Shown in pieces: positions 54,352 to 64,000 of a DNA stretch of 64,000 bases. The DNA is from Sphingomonas jinjuensis. Its GTDB lineage: Bacteria > Pseudomonadota > Alphaproteobacteria > Sphingomonadales > Sphingomonadaceae. The stretch's first letter is position 1; the number at the start of each line of letters is the position of its first letter. The notes beneath the pieces are model-generated. The model made no database searches. It had not been told where the DNA came from and saw nothing but the letters and a program-made list of their open reading frames with translations. The stretch lies in contig NZ_JACIEV010000001.1 in the NCBI RefSeq assembly GCF_014197105.1, positions 496,001 to 560,000 on the forward strand, read 5' to 3'. A program made the position numbers and the translations under genes.

Positions 54352-55115
54352 GCGAGAATTGGGCCGAGGGCAGGATCGCGCTGGTGACCGGCGCGACCTC
54401 GGGGTTCGGCGACGCGGTGGCGCGGCAGCTGCACGCGGGCGGTGCGCGCGTGATCGCGGTCGGCCGGCGTGAGGAGCGATTGCGTGCGCTTGCCGACGAC
54501 CTGGGCGACCGGGTGCATCCGCTGCGGCTCGACCTGAGCGACGGACCGGCCATCGCGCCGGCGCTGGCGGCGTTGCCCGAGGCATTCCGCGGCATCGACA
54601 TCCTGTTCAACAACGCCGGCCTCGCGCTGGGCCTGGCGCCGGCGCAGAAGGCGTCGATCGCCGACTGGCGCCAGATGATCGCGACCAACGTGTCGGCGGT
54701 GACCGAGCTTGCTCATGCGGTGCTGCCCGGCATGGTCGAGCGGGGCGCGGGCGACATCGTCAACATGGCGTCGGTCGCGGCGAGCTATCCCTATCCCGGC
54801 GGAAACGTGTACGGCGCGAGCAAGGCGTTCGTCCGCCAGCTGACGCTGAACCTGCGCGCCGACCTGATCGGCACGGGGGTGCGCGTGACGTCGATCGAGC
54901 CGGGGATGTGCGAGACCGAATTCTCGGTCGTGCGGTTCGAGGGCGACCAGGCGAAGGCCGATGCGGTCTATGCCGGGATGACTCCGCTGAGCGCCAAGGA
55001 CATCGCCGACACGGTGACGTGGATCCTGCGCCAGCCGCGGCATTTCAACGTCAACACGATCGAGCTGATGCCGATGCAGCAGGCCTTCGGCCCGTTCGCG
55101 GTGGCGCGGGACTGA
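54348..55115 (+). CDS. Classical SDR oxidoreductase, YdfG-like
   Basis: A 255-residue short-chain dehydrogenase. Cofactor loop LVTGATSGFGDAVARQL, NNAGLAL, and the catalytic set S in VNMASVAAS with YGASKAFVRQL are complete, as in NADP-dependent 3-hydroxy acid (serine/allo-threonine) dehydrogenases of the YdfG type. It is coupled to the FMN reductase by an ATGA overlap. The substrate is inferred only from family resemblance. Confidence 0.9.
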   Translation: MSENWAEGRIALVTGATSGFGDAVARQLHAGGARVIAVGRREERLRALADDLGDRVHPLRLDLSDGPAIAPALAALPEAFRGIDILFNNAGLALGLAPAQKASIADWRQMIATNVSAVTELAHAVLPGMVERGAGDIVNMASVAASYPYPGGNVYGASKAFVRQLTLNLRADLIGTGVRVTSIEPGMCETEFSVVRFEGDQAKADAVYAGMTPLSAKDIADTVTWILRQPRHFNVNTIELMPMQQAFGPFAVARD

Positions 55116-55121
55116 CCGACT

Positions 55122-55282
55122 CTAGCCCCTCCCCTTCAGGAGTTTCGGGTCGGTCTATGCCCCGCATCGACCTGAAGCTGCCGTGGGCAGCTTCACCCGG
55201 AGCTGGGTTGGGGTGGGGGACACGGGCGATGGCCTCTGCGAGGCTCGCCCCACCCCCTACCCCTCCCCTGAAGGGGAGGGGC
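55122..55282. repeat. Intergenic repeat, CCCCTCCCCTTCAGG...CCTGAAGGGGAGGGG type
   Basis: Outer arms CCCCTCCCCTTCAGGAG and CTCCCCTGAAGGGGAGGGG enclose inner CTGCC/GGCAG and CCCCACCC/GGGTGGGG arms. It fills the gap between the convergent SDR and ppc genes. Confidence 0.75.
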
Positions 55283-55292
55283 CTTGCCGGAG

Positions 55293-57998
55293 TCACCCCG
55301 AATTCCGCAGCCCCGTCGCGATCGCGTTGATTGACAGCAGGATGCCCTCCGCCACGCGGGCGTCGTCCTCGCCGGCGCGGTGGCGTTTCAGCAGTTCGAT
55401 CTGGAGCAGGTTGAGCGGCTCGATATAGGGCACGCGCAGCCGGATCGAGGCGTCGAGCGCGGGGTGTTTTTCCAGCAATCGCGACTGGCCGGTCACCGCG
55501 AGCAGCCCGTCGTGCGCCTGGTGCCAGCCGGTGCGGATGCGGCCGAACAGGCGGTCGCGCAGGGCTTCGTCCTCGACCAGCTCGGCGTAGCGCGCGGCGA
55601 GGCGGATATCGCTCTTCGCCAGCACCATCTCCATGTTCGCCAGCGTCGCGGCGAAGAAGGGCCAGCCCTGCGCCATCTCGGCGAGCAGCGCCTTGTCCTC
55701 GAACGCGGCGATCGCCTGGCCGACGCCGTACCAGCCGGGCAGCATGACGCGCGCCTGCGCCCAGCTGAAGACCCACGGGATGGCGCGCAGATCCTCGATC
55801 GCGTCGGATTTCTTGCGGCTGGCGGGGCGGCTGCCGATCTTCAGCCCCGCAATCTCCGCGATCGGCGTCATCTGGCGGAAGAAGGTGCGGAAGTCGTCGT
55901 CGCCGTAGACGAGGTCGCGATAGGCGGCGAAGGCGCTGGCCGACAGCGCGTCCATCGCCGCGCCGAACTGCTCGTTCTCGGCATTGGACAGTCGCGGCGG
56001 CTCCAGGCTGGCGAGGATCGTCGCCGAGGCCATCGCCTCCAGATTGGTCATCGCGCTTTCGGGCGTGCCGTATTTCGCCGCGATCACCTCACCCTGCTCG
56101 GTGATGCGGATGCGGCCCTGAACGGTGCCGGTCGGCTGGGCGCGGATGGCGGAGAAGGACGAGCCGCCGCCACGCCCGACCGCGCCGCCGCGGCCGTGGA
56201 ACAGCTGCATGGCGACGCCCGCCTCCTCGAACACTGGAGCGAGCGCGGTCGATGCCTTCGACAGGCTCCACACCGACGTCAGATAGCCGCCGTCCTTGTT
56301 CGAATCGGAATAGCCGATCATCACTTCCTGATGGCCGCGCGCACGGGCGATCGCGGCGACCTCGGGCAGCGCGAACCACTTCGCCATAATCGCGGGCGCC
56401 GCCTCCAGATCGCCGATCGTCTCGAACAGCGGGATCGCCATGATCGCGGCGGTGGCAGGCTCGCCGGGGCGGTAGAGGCCGGCTTCCTTCAGCAGCAGAT
56501 GGACCTCGAGCAGGTCGGACACCGACTGCGCCATCGAGACGATGTAATGGACGATCGCCGCGGCGCCGTAAGTGGCGTGGGCGCACGCCGCCTCGCGCAC
56601 GATGGCGAGTTCGGAGGCGGTTTCCTCGGAATAAGCGGCAAAGGGGCTGGCGAGCGGGCGGGCGTTCGACAGCTCGCGGCGCAGGAGGGCGACGCGGGCG
56701 TCCTCGTCGAGGCTTGCATAGTCCGCCTCGACCCCGGCCACCTCGAGCAGCTCAGCGACGACGCGCTCGTGGACCGCACTGTTCTGGCGCAGGTCGAGCG
56801 GGGCGAGGTGGAAGCCGAACGTCTCGACCGCACGGATCAGCCGGCCGAGCGCGCCGCCGCTCGCCAGCGTGCCGCCGCCGCCGCGGCCGAGTCCGCGGGC
56901 GATCGCGACGAGATCGGCACGCAGCGCCTGCGGATCGGGATAGGGCTTGCCGGTCACACGCACGGCGCGCGGCGGCGCCTTGCCGGTCAGCGCGCGATAG
57001 CTCTCGCTGAGGCGGGCATAGATGCCGGCGATGGCGCGGCGATAGGGTTCGTCGGCGCGGCTGGCGGCAGCGTCGCCGCTCGCCTCGGCCAGCGCCAGCA
57101 CGGCGTCGTCGACCTCGGCATGTTCGGTCGAGATCGACAGTTCGCCGCCGAGCGCATGAATCTGTTCGAGATACCAGGCGAGCACCGTCTCGCTGGCGCG
57201 CGACAGCGCGGTCTTCAGGCTGTCGGCGGTGACGAAGGGATTGCCGTCGCGGTCGCCCGCGATCCAGCTGCCCGGGCGCAGGAACGAGGGCACGCGCTCG
57301 CCCATCGCCCGGTCCCAGCGCTGGTAGAGCGCGGGGAGGGTGGGGAGGAAGACGTCGCGGAAATAGCTGAGCGCGGTCTCGACCTCGTCGGTGACGTATA
57401 ATTTCTCGCGGCGCAGGACACGGGTCTGCCATAGAAGCGCGATCTGGCGGGTGATCGCGTCGTCGACCCGGTCGCCGTCGGCGGTTTCCTCGACCCCGGC
57501 ATCGCGCAGGCTCATCAGCGCAGCGACTCGGTTGCGGTGGTCGATCATGCTCTTGCGCCGCACCTCGGTGGGGTGGGCGGTGAGCACGGGCGACACCAGG
57601 GCGTCGGCGAGCAGCGAACGCACGCGGTCGCGCCCGATGCCCTCCGCCTCCAGCGTCGCGAGCGCGGCGGCGACGTCCGCGCCCTCCTCGGCGGCGATGC
57701 CCTGGCGATCCTCGGCCAGGTTGGCGAGCATCGAGAAGAGCATGAAACCACGGGTGAAATCGAGCGTCTCGTCGAGCCCTAACTGATCGAGCTGAAGCTG
57801 GCGCGCCTCCGCCGCAGGGTCGGGCGCGGCAGCGCCGTTGCGGACCGGATTGGCCTTGTGCCACTCGACCGAATGGCGGCGGATCGTCTCGGTCGCCTCG
57901 TACAGCGCCTCGCCGCCATAGGCGCGGATCACCTCGCCGAGCTTGGCGCCCAGATAGCGGATGTCGGCGGTGTTCTCGATGCGGGGGAGGCTGTGCAT
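55293..57998 (-). CDS. ppc: Phosphoenolpyruvate carboxylase
   Basis: A 901-residue enzyme forming oxaloacetate from PEP and bicarbonate to refill the TCA cycle. The catalytic His is in VLTAHPTEVRRKS, and the PEP/bicarbonate loop LFHGRGGAVGRGGG (in AMQLFHGRGGAV) and GYSDSNKDGGYLTS are typical. The C-terminus ends in NSG-type NAIATGLRNSG. The ATG at 57998 (MHSLPRIENTAD) matches relatives; a TTG at 58034 would add 12 residues. It is divergent from the ECF sigma gene. Confidence 0.96.
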   Translation of the reverse strand: MHSLPRIENTADIRYLGAKLGEVIRAYGGEALYEATETIRRHSVEWHKANPVRNGAAAPDPAAEARQLQLDQLGLDETLDFTRGFMLFSMLANLAEDRQGIAAEEGADVAAALATLEAEGIGRDRVRSLLADALVSPVLTAHPTEVRRKSMIDHRNRVAALMSLRDAGVEETADGDRVDDAITRQIALLWQTRVLRREKLYVTDEVETALSYFRDVFLPTLPALYQRWDRAMGERVPSFLRPGSWIAGDRDGNPFVTADSLKTALSRASETVLAWYLEQIHALGGELSISTEHAEVDDAVLALAEASGDAAASRADEPYRRAIAGIYARLSESYRALTGKAPPRAVRVTGKPYPDPQALRADLVAIARGLGRGGGGTLASGGALGRLIRAVETFGFHLAPLDLRQNSAVHERVVAELLEVAGVEADYASLDEDARVALLRRELSNARPLASPFAAYSEETASELAIVREAACAHATYGAAAIVHYIVSMAQSVSDLLEVHLLLKEAGLYRPGEPATAAIMAIPLFETIGDLEAAPAIMAKWFALPEVAAIARARGHQEVMIGYSDSNKDGGYLTSVWSLSKASTALAPVFEEAGVAMQLFHGRGGAVGRGGGSSFSAIRAQPTGTVQGRIRITEQGEVIAAKYGTPESAMTNLEAMASATILASLEPPRLSNAENEQFGAAMDALSASAFAAYRDLVYGDDDFRTFFRQMTPIAEIAGLKIGSRPASRKKSDAIEDLRAIPWVFSWAQARVMLPGWYGVGQAIAAFEDKALLAEMAQGWPFFAATLANMEMVLAKSDIRLAARYAELVEDEALRDRLFGRIRTGWHQAHDGLLAVTGQSRLLEKHPALDASIRLRVPYIEPLNLLQIELLKRHRAGEDDARVAEGILLSINAIATGLRNSG

Positions 57999-58072
57999 GG
58001 GCGCGATGCTGCGCTGCGGCACGTTATCGGTCAAGGCTGGGGATTGCGCCCGTACCAGTGCAGGCTATCACC

Positions 58073-58648
58073 ATGACCGTGGATCATCCCAACGACCCCG
58101 CCGCGGCGCGCGCGCGCCTCACCGAAATGCTGGTGCGTACCGGCGACGAGGACCGGGCGGCGTTCCGCGAGGTCTATCGGCTGACCTCGGCGAAGCTTTT
58201 CGGCATCTGCCTGCGTATCTGCGGTGAGCGACAGGCGGCGGAGGATGTGTTGCACGACGTGTATCTGCTGGTGTGGCGCCGTGCGGGCGGGTTCGAGCCC
58301 GGCCGGGCAAGCCCGATCAGCTGGCTGGCGACGATCGCGCGCAACAAGGCGATCGATTGGCGCCGCGCGAGCGGCAGCCGTGCCGCCGGGCCAATCGAGA
58401 TGGCGGGCGAGCTGGCCGACACGCGCCCGATCGCGACCGACACGATGCTGGCCGACGAGCAGCTGCGCCGGCTTCACGCGTGCCTCGACGGGCTGGAGGA
58501 TCGGCAGCGCGATGCGATCCGCACCGCCTTCTTCGACGGCGTGACCTATAGCGAGCTGGCGACACGGATCGCGGTGCCGCTGGGAACGATGAAGAGCTGG
58601 GTCCGGCGCGGGCTGATGAACCTCAGGAGCTGCCTCGATGCCGCCTGA
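58073..58648 (+). CDS. ECF RNA polymerase sigma factor (SigK-like)
   Basis: A 191-residue extracytoplasmic-function sigma factor. Region 2 includes LTSAKLFGICLRICGERQAAEDVLHDVYLLVWRR (core AEDVLHDVYLLVWRR), and region 4 is RTAFFDGVTYSELATRIAVPLGTMKSWVRRGL with a typical helix-turn-helix. The ATG at 58073 is preferred to an in-frame GTG at 58058. The next gene, overlapping by 11 bases, encodes the likely anti-sigma factor, so activity is probably controlled by its release from the membrane. Confidence 0.93.
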   Translation: MTVDHPNDPAAARARLTEMLVRTGDEDRAAFREVYRLTSAKLFGICLRICGERQAAEDVLHDVYLLVWRRAGGFEPGRASPISWLATIARNKAIDWRRASGSRAAGPIEMAGELADTRPIATDTMLADEQLRRLHACLDGLEDRQRDAIRTAFFDGVTYSELATRIAVPLGTMKSWVRRGLMNLRSCLDAA

Positions 58649-59324
58649 GGAGCAGCACGACGTCGCCGCCGCCGAAGTCGCGCTCGGCCTGCTCGAGGGC
58701 GAGGAGCGCGCCGCGGCGCTGCGCCGGATGCTGGCGGAGCCGGCGTTCGCGGCGGATGTCGCCTGGTGGCGCGATGCGCTGGCGCCGCTGGTGGCGGGCT
58801 GGGCCGAGGCCGCGCCGTCCGCCGATGTCGAGGCGCGGATCATGGCCGCGGTCGAGGGCGACGAGGTGAGCCAGGCGGTGCGCTGGCGCGCGGTCGCCGT
58901 GGCGCTCGCGGCGTGCCTGGTCGCGGCGGTGGCGCTGCTGGCGATGCTGCGCGAGCCGGTGGTGCGGATTGTGCGGATGCCGGCCCCGGCCGCACTGGTC
59001 GCGGCGATCCAGCCGAGCGACGGCAAGGGCGCGGCGCTCGCGGCGACCTATGATCCCGCATCGGGCGAGATGCGGCTGTCCGGCGCGCCGACGGTGCCGC
59101 AGGCGCGCGTCGCCGAGCTGTGGGTGATCGGCAAGGACGGTCCGCCACGCTCGCTGGGGCTGCTGCGTGGCGAGGGCGTGCGCCGGGTGGCGGTGGCGCG
59201 CGATCGGCGCGGTCTGCTGAGCGATGGCGTGACGCTGGCGGTGTCGGTCGAGCCGCTCGGTGGATCGCCGACGGGATTGCCGACCGGACCCGTGGTGGCG
59301 ACGGGGACGCTGGCGCGGGTCTAA
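58638..59324 (+). CDS. RskA-like membrane anti-sigma factor
   Basis: A 228-residue protein. The N-terminal cytoplasmic domain (AEVALGLLEGEERAAALRRML) resembles the RskA sigma-binding domain, followed by one membrane span (VAVALAACLVAAVALLAML) and a periplasmic beta-rich RskA domain (VPQARVAELWVIGKDGPPRSLGLL). It overlaps the sigma gene, the usual arrangement for SigK/RskA-type pairs. The stimulus and regulon are not visible here. Confidence 0.9.
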   Translation: MPPEEQHDVAAAEVALGLLEGEERAAALRRMLAEPAFAADVAWWRDALAPLVAGWAEAAPSADVEARIMAAVEGDEVSQAVRWRAVAVALAACLVAAVALLAMLREPVVRIVRMPAPAALVAAIQPSDGKGAALAATYDPASGEMRLSGAPTVPQARVAELWVIGKDGPPRSLGLLRGEGVRRVAVARDRRGLLSDGVTLAVSVEPLGGSPTGLPTGPVVATGTLARV

Positions 59325-59330
59325 GCCCTT

Positions 59331-59600
59331 GATCCTCCCCCGCCAGGGGGAGGTGGCGTCGCAGGCGACGGAGGGGGCGGACTCCCAACAAGCATGGTCG
59401 CCCACCGCCCCCTCCGTCAGCGCTGACGCGCCGCCACCTCCCCCTGGCGGGGGAGGACCGACCGGTGGCAAATCCTCCCCTGCAAGGGGAGGGGGACCGC
59501 GGCGCAGCCGTGGTGGAGGGGTAGCCGCAGGCTGCATCGCTTGGGGCGAGTACCCCACCACCAGCCTGCGGCCGGTCCCCCTCCCCCTCCGGGGGAGGAT
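59331..59600. repeat. Two tandem palindromic repeats (337-base gap)
   Basis: The gap between the anti-sigma and TauE genes (59325-59661) holds two elements of the same broad family: GATCCTCCCCCGCCAGGGGGAGGTGGC...GCCACCTCCCCCTGGCGGGGGAGGA (59331-59456) and ATCCTCCCCTGCAAGGGGAGGGGGACCGC...GCCGGTCCCCCTCCCCCTCCGGGGGAGGAT (59471-59600). The inner arms differ between them. Nothing else is seen in this gap apart from the start region of the next gene. Confidence 0.85.
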
Positions 59601-59661
59601 TGGGATGGTCGGTGAGTGACGGTTGGGGCATCGACATTCCCGCCCACACCCGCCACGACGC

Positions 59662-60426
59662 ATGGCCATGGACTTAGCTACCATCGCCGTCGTGTTCGCC
59701 GCCGGGGTCGTCGGCGGCGCGATGAATGCGCTGGCGGGCGGCGGGACGTTCGCGACGCTGCCGTCGCTGCTCGCCGCGGGACTGCCCGCGAATATCGCCA
59801 ACGCCACCAGCAACGTCGCGCTCTTGCCGGGCGCGGCGACCAGCGCCTGGGCGTTTCGCGACGAGCTGGGACCGGTCGGTGGGGTCGGCATCCGCACGCT
59901 GTCGGCGGTGACCTTTGTCGCTGGCCTCGTGGGCAGTGCGCTGCTGGTGATGACGCCGAGCCGCGCGTTCGATCTCATCATTCCATGGCTGGTGCTCTAT
60001 GCCTTCGTCGTCCTCGCCTTCGGCCAGCACGCCTCGGCGTGGCTGCGCGCGCGGGTGACGATCGGGACGCGAACGCTGATCGTCGTCCAGGCGCTGCTCG
60101 GTATCTATGGCGGCTATTTCGGCGGCGGCGTCGGGCTGATGACGACCGCAACCTATGGCCTGCTCGCCGGGCACACCCCGCGCGAGCTGTTCGCGCCGCG
60201 AACGCTGATGCTCGCCATCGCCAATGCGGCGGCGGCGATCGTCTTCGTGGTGGCCGGCATGGTCGCCTGGGCCGCCTGCCTGCCGATGGTGGTGGGATCG
60301 GTTTTCGGCGGCTGGGGCGGCGCGAAGCTTGGACGGGTGCTGTCGCCCGCAATTATCCGCGGCTGGACCTTGTTCGTTACGGGGGCGACTACCATCGTGT
60401 TCTTTGCACGCGCATATGGTGCGTAA
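59662..60426 (+). CDS. TauE/SafE-family membrane protein
   Basis: A 254-residue, eight-segment membrane protein. The repeated TauE/SafE motif appears as GVVGGAMNALAGGGTFATLPSLL and YGGYFGGGVGLMTTATYGLL (in outline), as in proposed sulfite or sulfoacetate exporters. The substrate is uncertain. Two ATGs (59662 and 59668) are close; there is no strong ribosome site. It is followed by clpB after 68 bases. Confidence 0.88.
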   Translation: MAMDLATIAVVFAAGVVGGAMNALAGGGTFATLPSLLAAGLPANIANATSNVALLPGAATSAWAFRDELGPVGGVGIRTLSAVTFVAGLVGSALLVMTPSRAFDLIIPWLVLYAFVVLAFGQHASAWLRARVTIGTRTLIVVQALLGIYGGYFGGGVGLMTTATYGLLAGHTPRELFAPRTLMLAIANAAAAIVFVVAGMVAWAACLPMVVGSVFGGWGGAKLGRVLSPAIIRGWTLFVTGATTIVFFARAYGA

Positions 60427-60440
60427 ATCCACGACACCCT

Positions 60441-60468
60441 CTTGTGTGGCATTAATGCAACACCATCT
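60441..60468 (+). promoter_or_regulatory. Heat-shock (sigma-32 type) promoter of clpB
   Basis: CTTGTGT, 13 bases, then CACCATCT matches the RpoH consensus CTTGAAA-N(13-15)-CCCCATNT at most positions. It lies 27 bases before the clpB ATG, with the expected start about 60475. Confidence 0.6.
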
Positions 60469-60494
60469 CGGGCGGAAAGGCAACAGGACCACGC

Positions 60495-63074
<2,580 letters not shown>

Positions 63075-63119
63075 AAACCGGACCGGTGATGCGTCTTCGG
63101 CCTGCCCGGATCGACTCCG

Positions 63120-64000
63120 CTATTCGTCGATGCTGCCGCCGAGCACACGGTAGCTGTCGACGAAAGGGCGCAGGTGGTCCGCGTAGCGCCGCCCGCGGCC
63201 AATCGCCCGGTTGTTGATCGGCGCGCGCACCTGGGTGAGGCTGGCCGTCGTCACCAGCCGTTCGGTCCGTTCGGGCGAGAAGACGTCGGGCTCGACGTCC
63301 AGCCCGACATGGGCGAGCAGCGGCGGAATGCGGGCGTGCTTGTCGGCCACCAGTGCTTCATAATCGACCACCATCAGTCGATCGCCGAGGATATCCTGCC
63401 ACCGTTCGAGCAGTTCTTCCTCCAGCCGGATATGCTCGGCCAGCGCCTGTTGCGACCAGCTCCACGGTAGCCCGGTAAGGAACCAAGTGCTGAAGCACGA
63501 CCAGGCGACGTCGAGGGGATCGCGCCGCATCCAAAGGAGCGGCGCTTGCGGCGCGATCGATGCAAGCAGCCCCAAATAGCGGCTCGCATCCAACGTCTTG
63601 TCGACGACGCGGCCCATGCGGCCGAAGCGCTGGGCGAGCAAATGGAGATAGGTGCGCGACGCATCGGTCGGATTATGACGCAGCGTCCAATCGGCCATGT
63701 GGCGATAGCTCGTGCCGCCGATAGCGTCTACCACGACCCCGAAGCGCGCCACTTCGTCGCCGTCGACGACTGCACTGTGGCTGACCAGGATCTGCTCTAC
63801 CAAGGTGGAGCCAGACCGCGGCAGTCCGGTTACGATGATGGCGCGGTCGGTCGGCATGCGGACCCGTCCGGCGATGGCGTCAATCCGATCCCCCGTCCAC
63901 TCGCTCACGGCCGCTTTGGCGTGTTGACGATCGCCTTCGACATCGTACCGACGGACGGACGCGACTAGTGCTGCGCCCGCTGCGATGCTGGCGTAGGCAC
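63120..64000 (-). CDS. Sulfotransferase-family protein, 5' end outside window
   Basis: The minus-strand frame is open from the stop at 63120 through base 64000. The visible 290 residues carry the 5'-PAPS loop RAIIVTGLPRSGSTLVEQIL and the 3'-binding region in MRRDPLDVAWSCFSTWF, followed by PINNRAIGRGRRY, as in TPR-containing sulfotransferases. A GTG at 63908 could start it, but the frame continues upstream with helical sequence (RRYDVEGDRQHAKAAVSEW), suggesting more N-terminal domain beyond the window. The acceptor is unknown. Confidence 0.85.
   Translation of the reverse strand, partial: AYASIAAGAALVASVRRYDVEGDRQHAKAAVSEWTGDRIDAIAGRVRMPTDRAIIVTGLPRSGSTLVEQILVSHSAVVDGDEVARFGVVVDAIGGTSYRHMADWTLRHNPTDASRTYLHLLAQRFGRMGRVVDKTLDASRYLGLLASIAPQAPLLWMRRDPLDVAWSCFSTWFLTGLPWSWSQQALAEHIRLEEELLERWQDILGDRLMVVDYEALVADKHARIPPLLAHVGLDVEPDVFSPERTERLVTTASLTQVRAPINNRAIGRGRRYADHLRPFVDSYRVLGGSIDE

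Noticed and set aside
55380..57401. A 673-codon open frame antisense to ppc
   Set aside because: Its residues are a His/Asp/Arg-rich mirror of the ppc third-codon pattern, with no motifs.
59331..59600. CRISPR-like array
   Set aside because: There are only two inverted-arm elements of different inner sequence, with no regular direct repeats or spacers and no cas genes.

Overview
This window reads as chromosomal DNA from a high-GC alphaproteobacterium, most likely a sphingomonad (Sphingomonas or a close relative). The signs are 5-aminolevulinate synthase (HemA) instead of the glutamyl-tRNA route, a PEPxxWA-type C-terminal sorting protein, a stand-alone rpsD, frequent GTG/TTG starts with ATGA or GTGA gene overlaps, and many intergenic palindromic repeats. 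No insertion sequence, prophage, CRISPR array or rRNA operon is visible. Both ends cut genes: a molybdopterin oxidoreductase subunit at base 1 and a sulfotransferase at base 64000.

Layout. 1-7.6 kb: truncated molybdopterin subunit, MipA-like outer-membrane protein, acyl-CoA synthetase, then the lgt / MidA-like methyltransferase / GNAT / pgeF run. 7.8-16.4 kb: a PLP sulphur amino-acid enzyme, an ABC ATPase, a CHCC zinc-finger protein, acyl-CoA dehydrogenase with arylamine N-acetyltransferase, Sua5, MsrA, GalE. 16.4-25.5 kb: PAP2 phosphatase with metallophosphoesterase, a DnaQ-like exonuclease, an SDR, a variant ureohydrolase, small stress-type proteins, a tethered thioredoxin-fold protein, a Gfo/Idh/MocA oxidoreductase, a FadR-type regulator with operator-like palindromes, tRNA-Lys and folK. 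25.5-34.9 kb: uracil-DNA glycosylase, then a long minus-strand block with agmatine deiminase (aguA), an HD-GYP protein, N-carbamoylputrescine amidase (aguB) and four members of an unrecognised exported protein family; after that an M28 peptidase and a PspA-like coiled coil. 35-45 kb: housekeeping genes (rpsD, chorismate mutase, a GIY-YIG/methyltransferase fusion, nrdR, glyA, rpiB, hemA, murI, plsY, dprA). 45-64 kb: a PEP-CTERM protein, topA, an SDR, threonine aldolase with an EamA exporter, PBP1A, a flavin reductase with an SDR, ppc, an ECF sigma/anti-sigma pair, a TauE/SafE permease, clpB behind a heat-shock-type promoter, and the sulfotransferase.

The most interesting points are: (1) the aguA - HD-GYP - paralogue - aguB - paralogue x3 block, where polyamine synthesis, a c-di-GMP-type phosphodiesterase and an uncharacterised secreted family share one strand, with one paralogue translationally coupled to aguB and carrying a clean central deletion; (2) intergenic palindromic repeats that have become protein-coding, as the linker of a GIY-YIG/SpoU fusion and as a Gly/Pro-rich N-terminus on an EamA transporter; (3) a FadR-type regulator with matching palindromes over its own start codon and upstream; (4) a metallophosphoesterase whose coding frame runs past its first standard start codon to a candidate AUC start.
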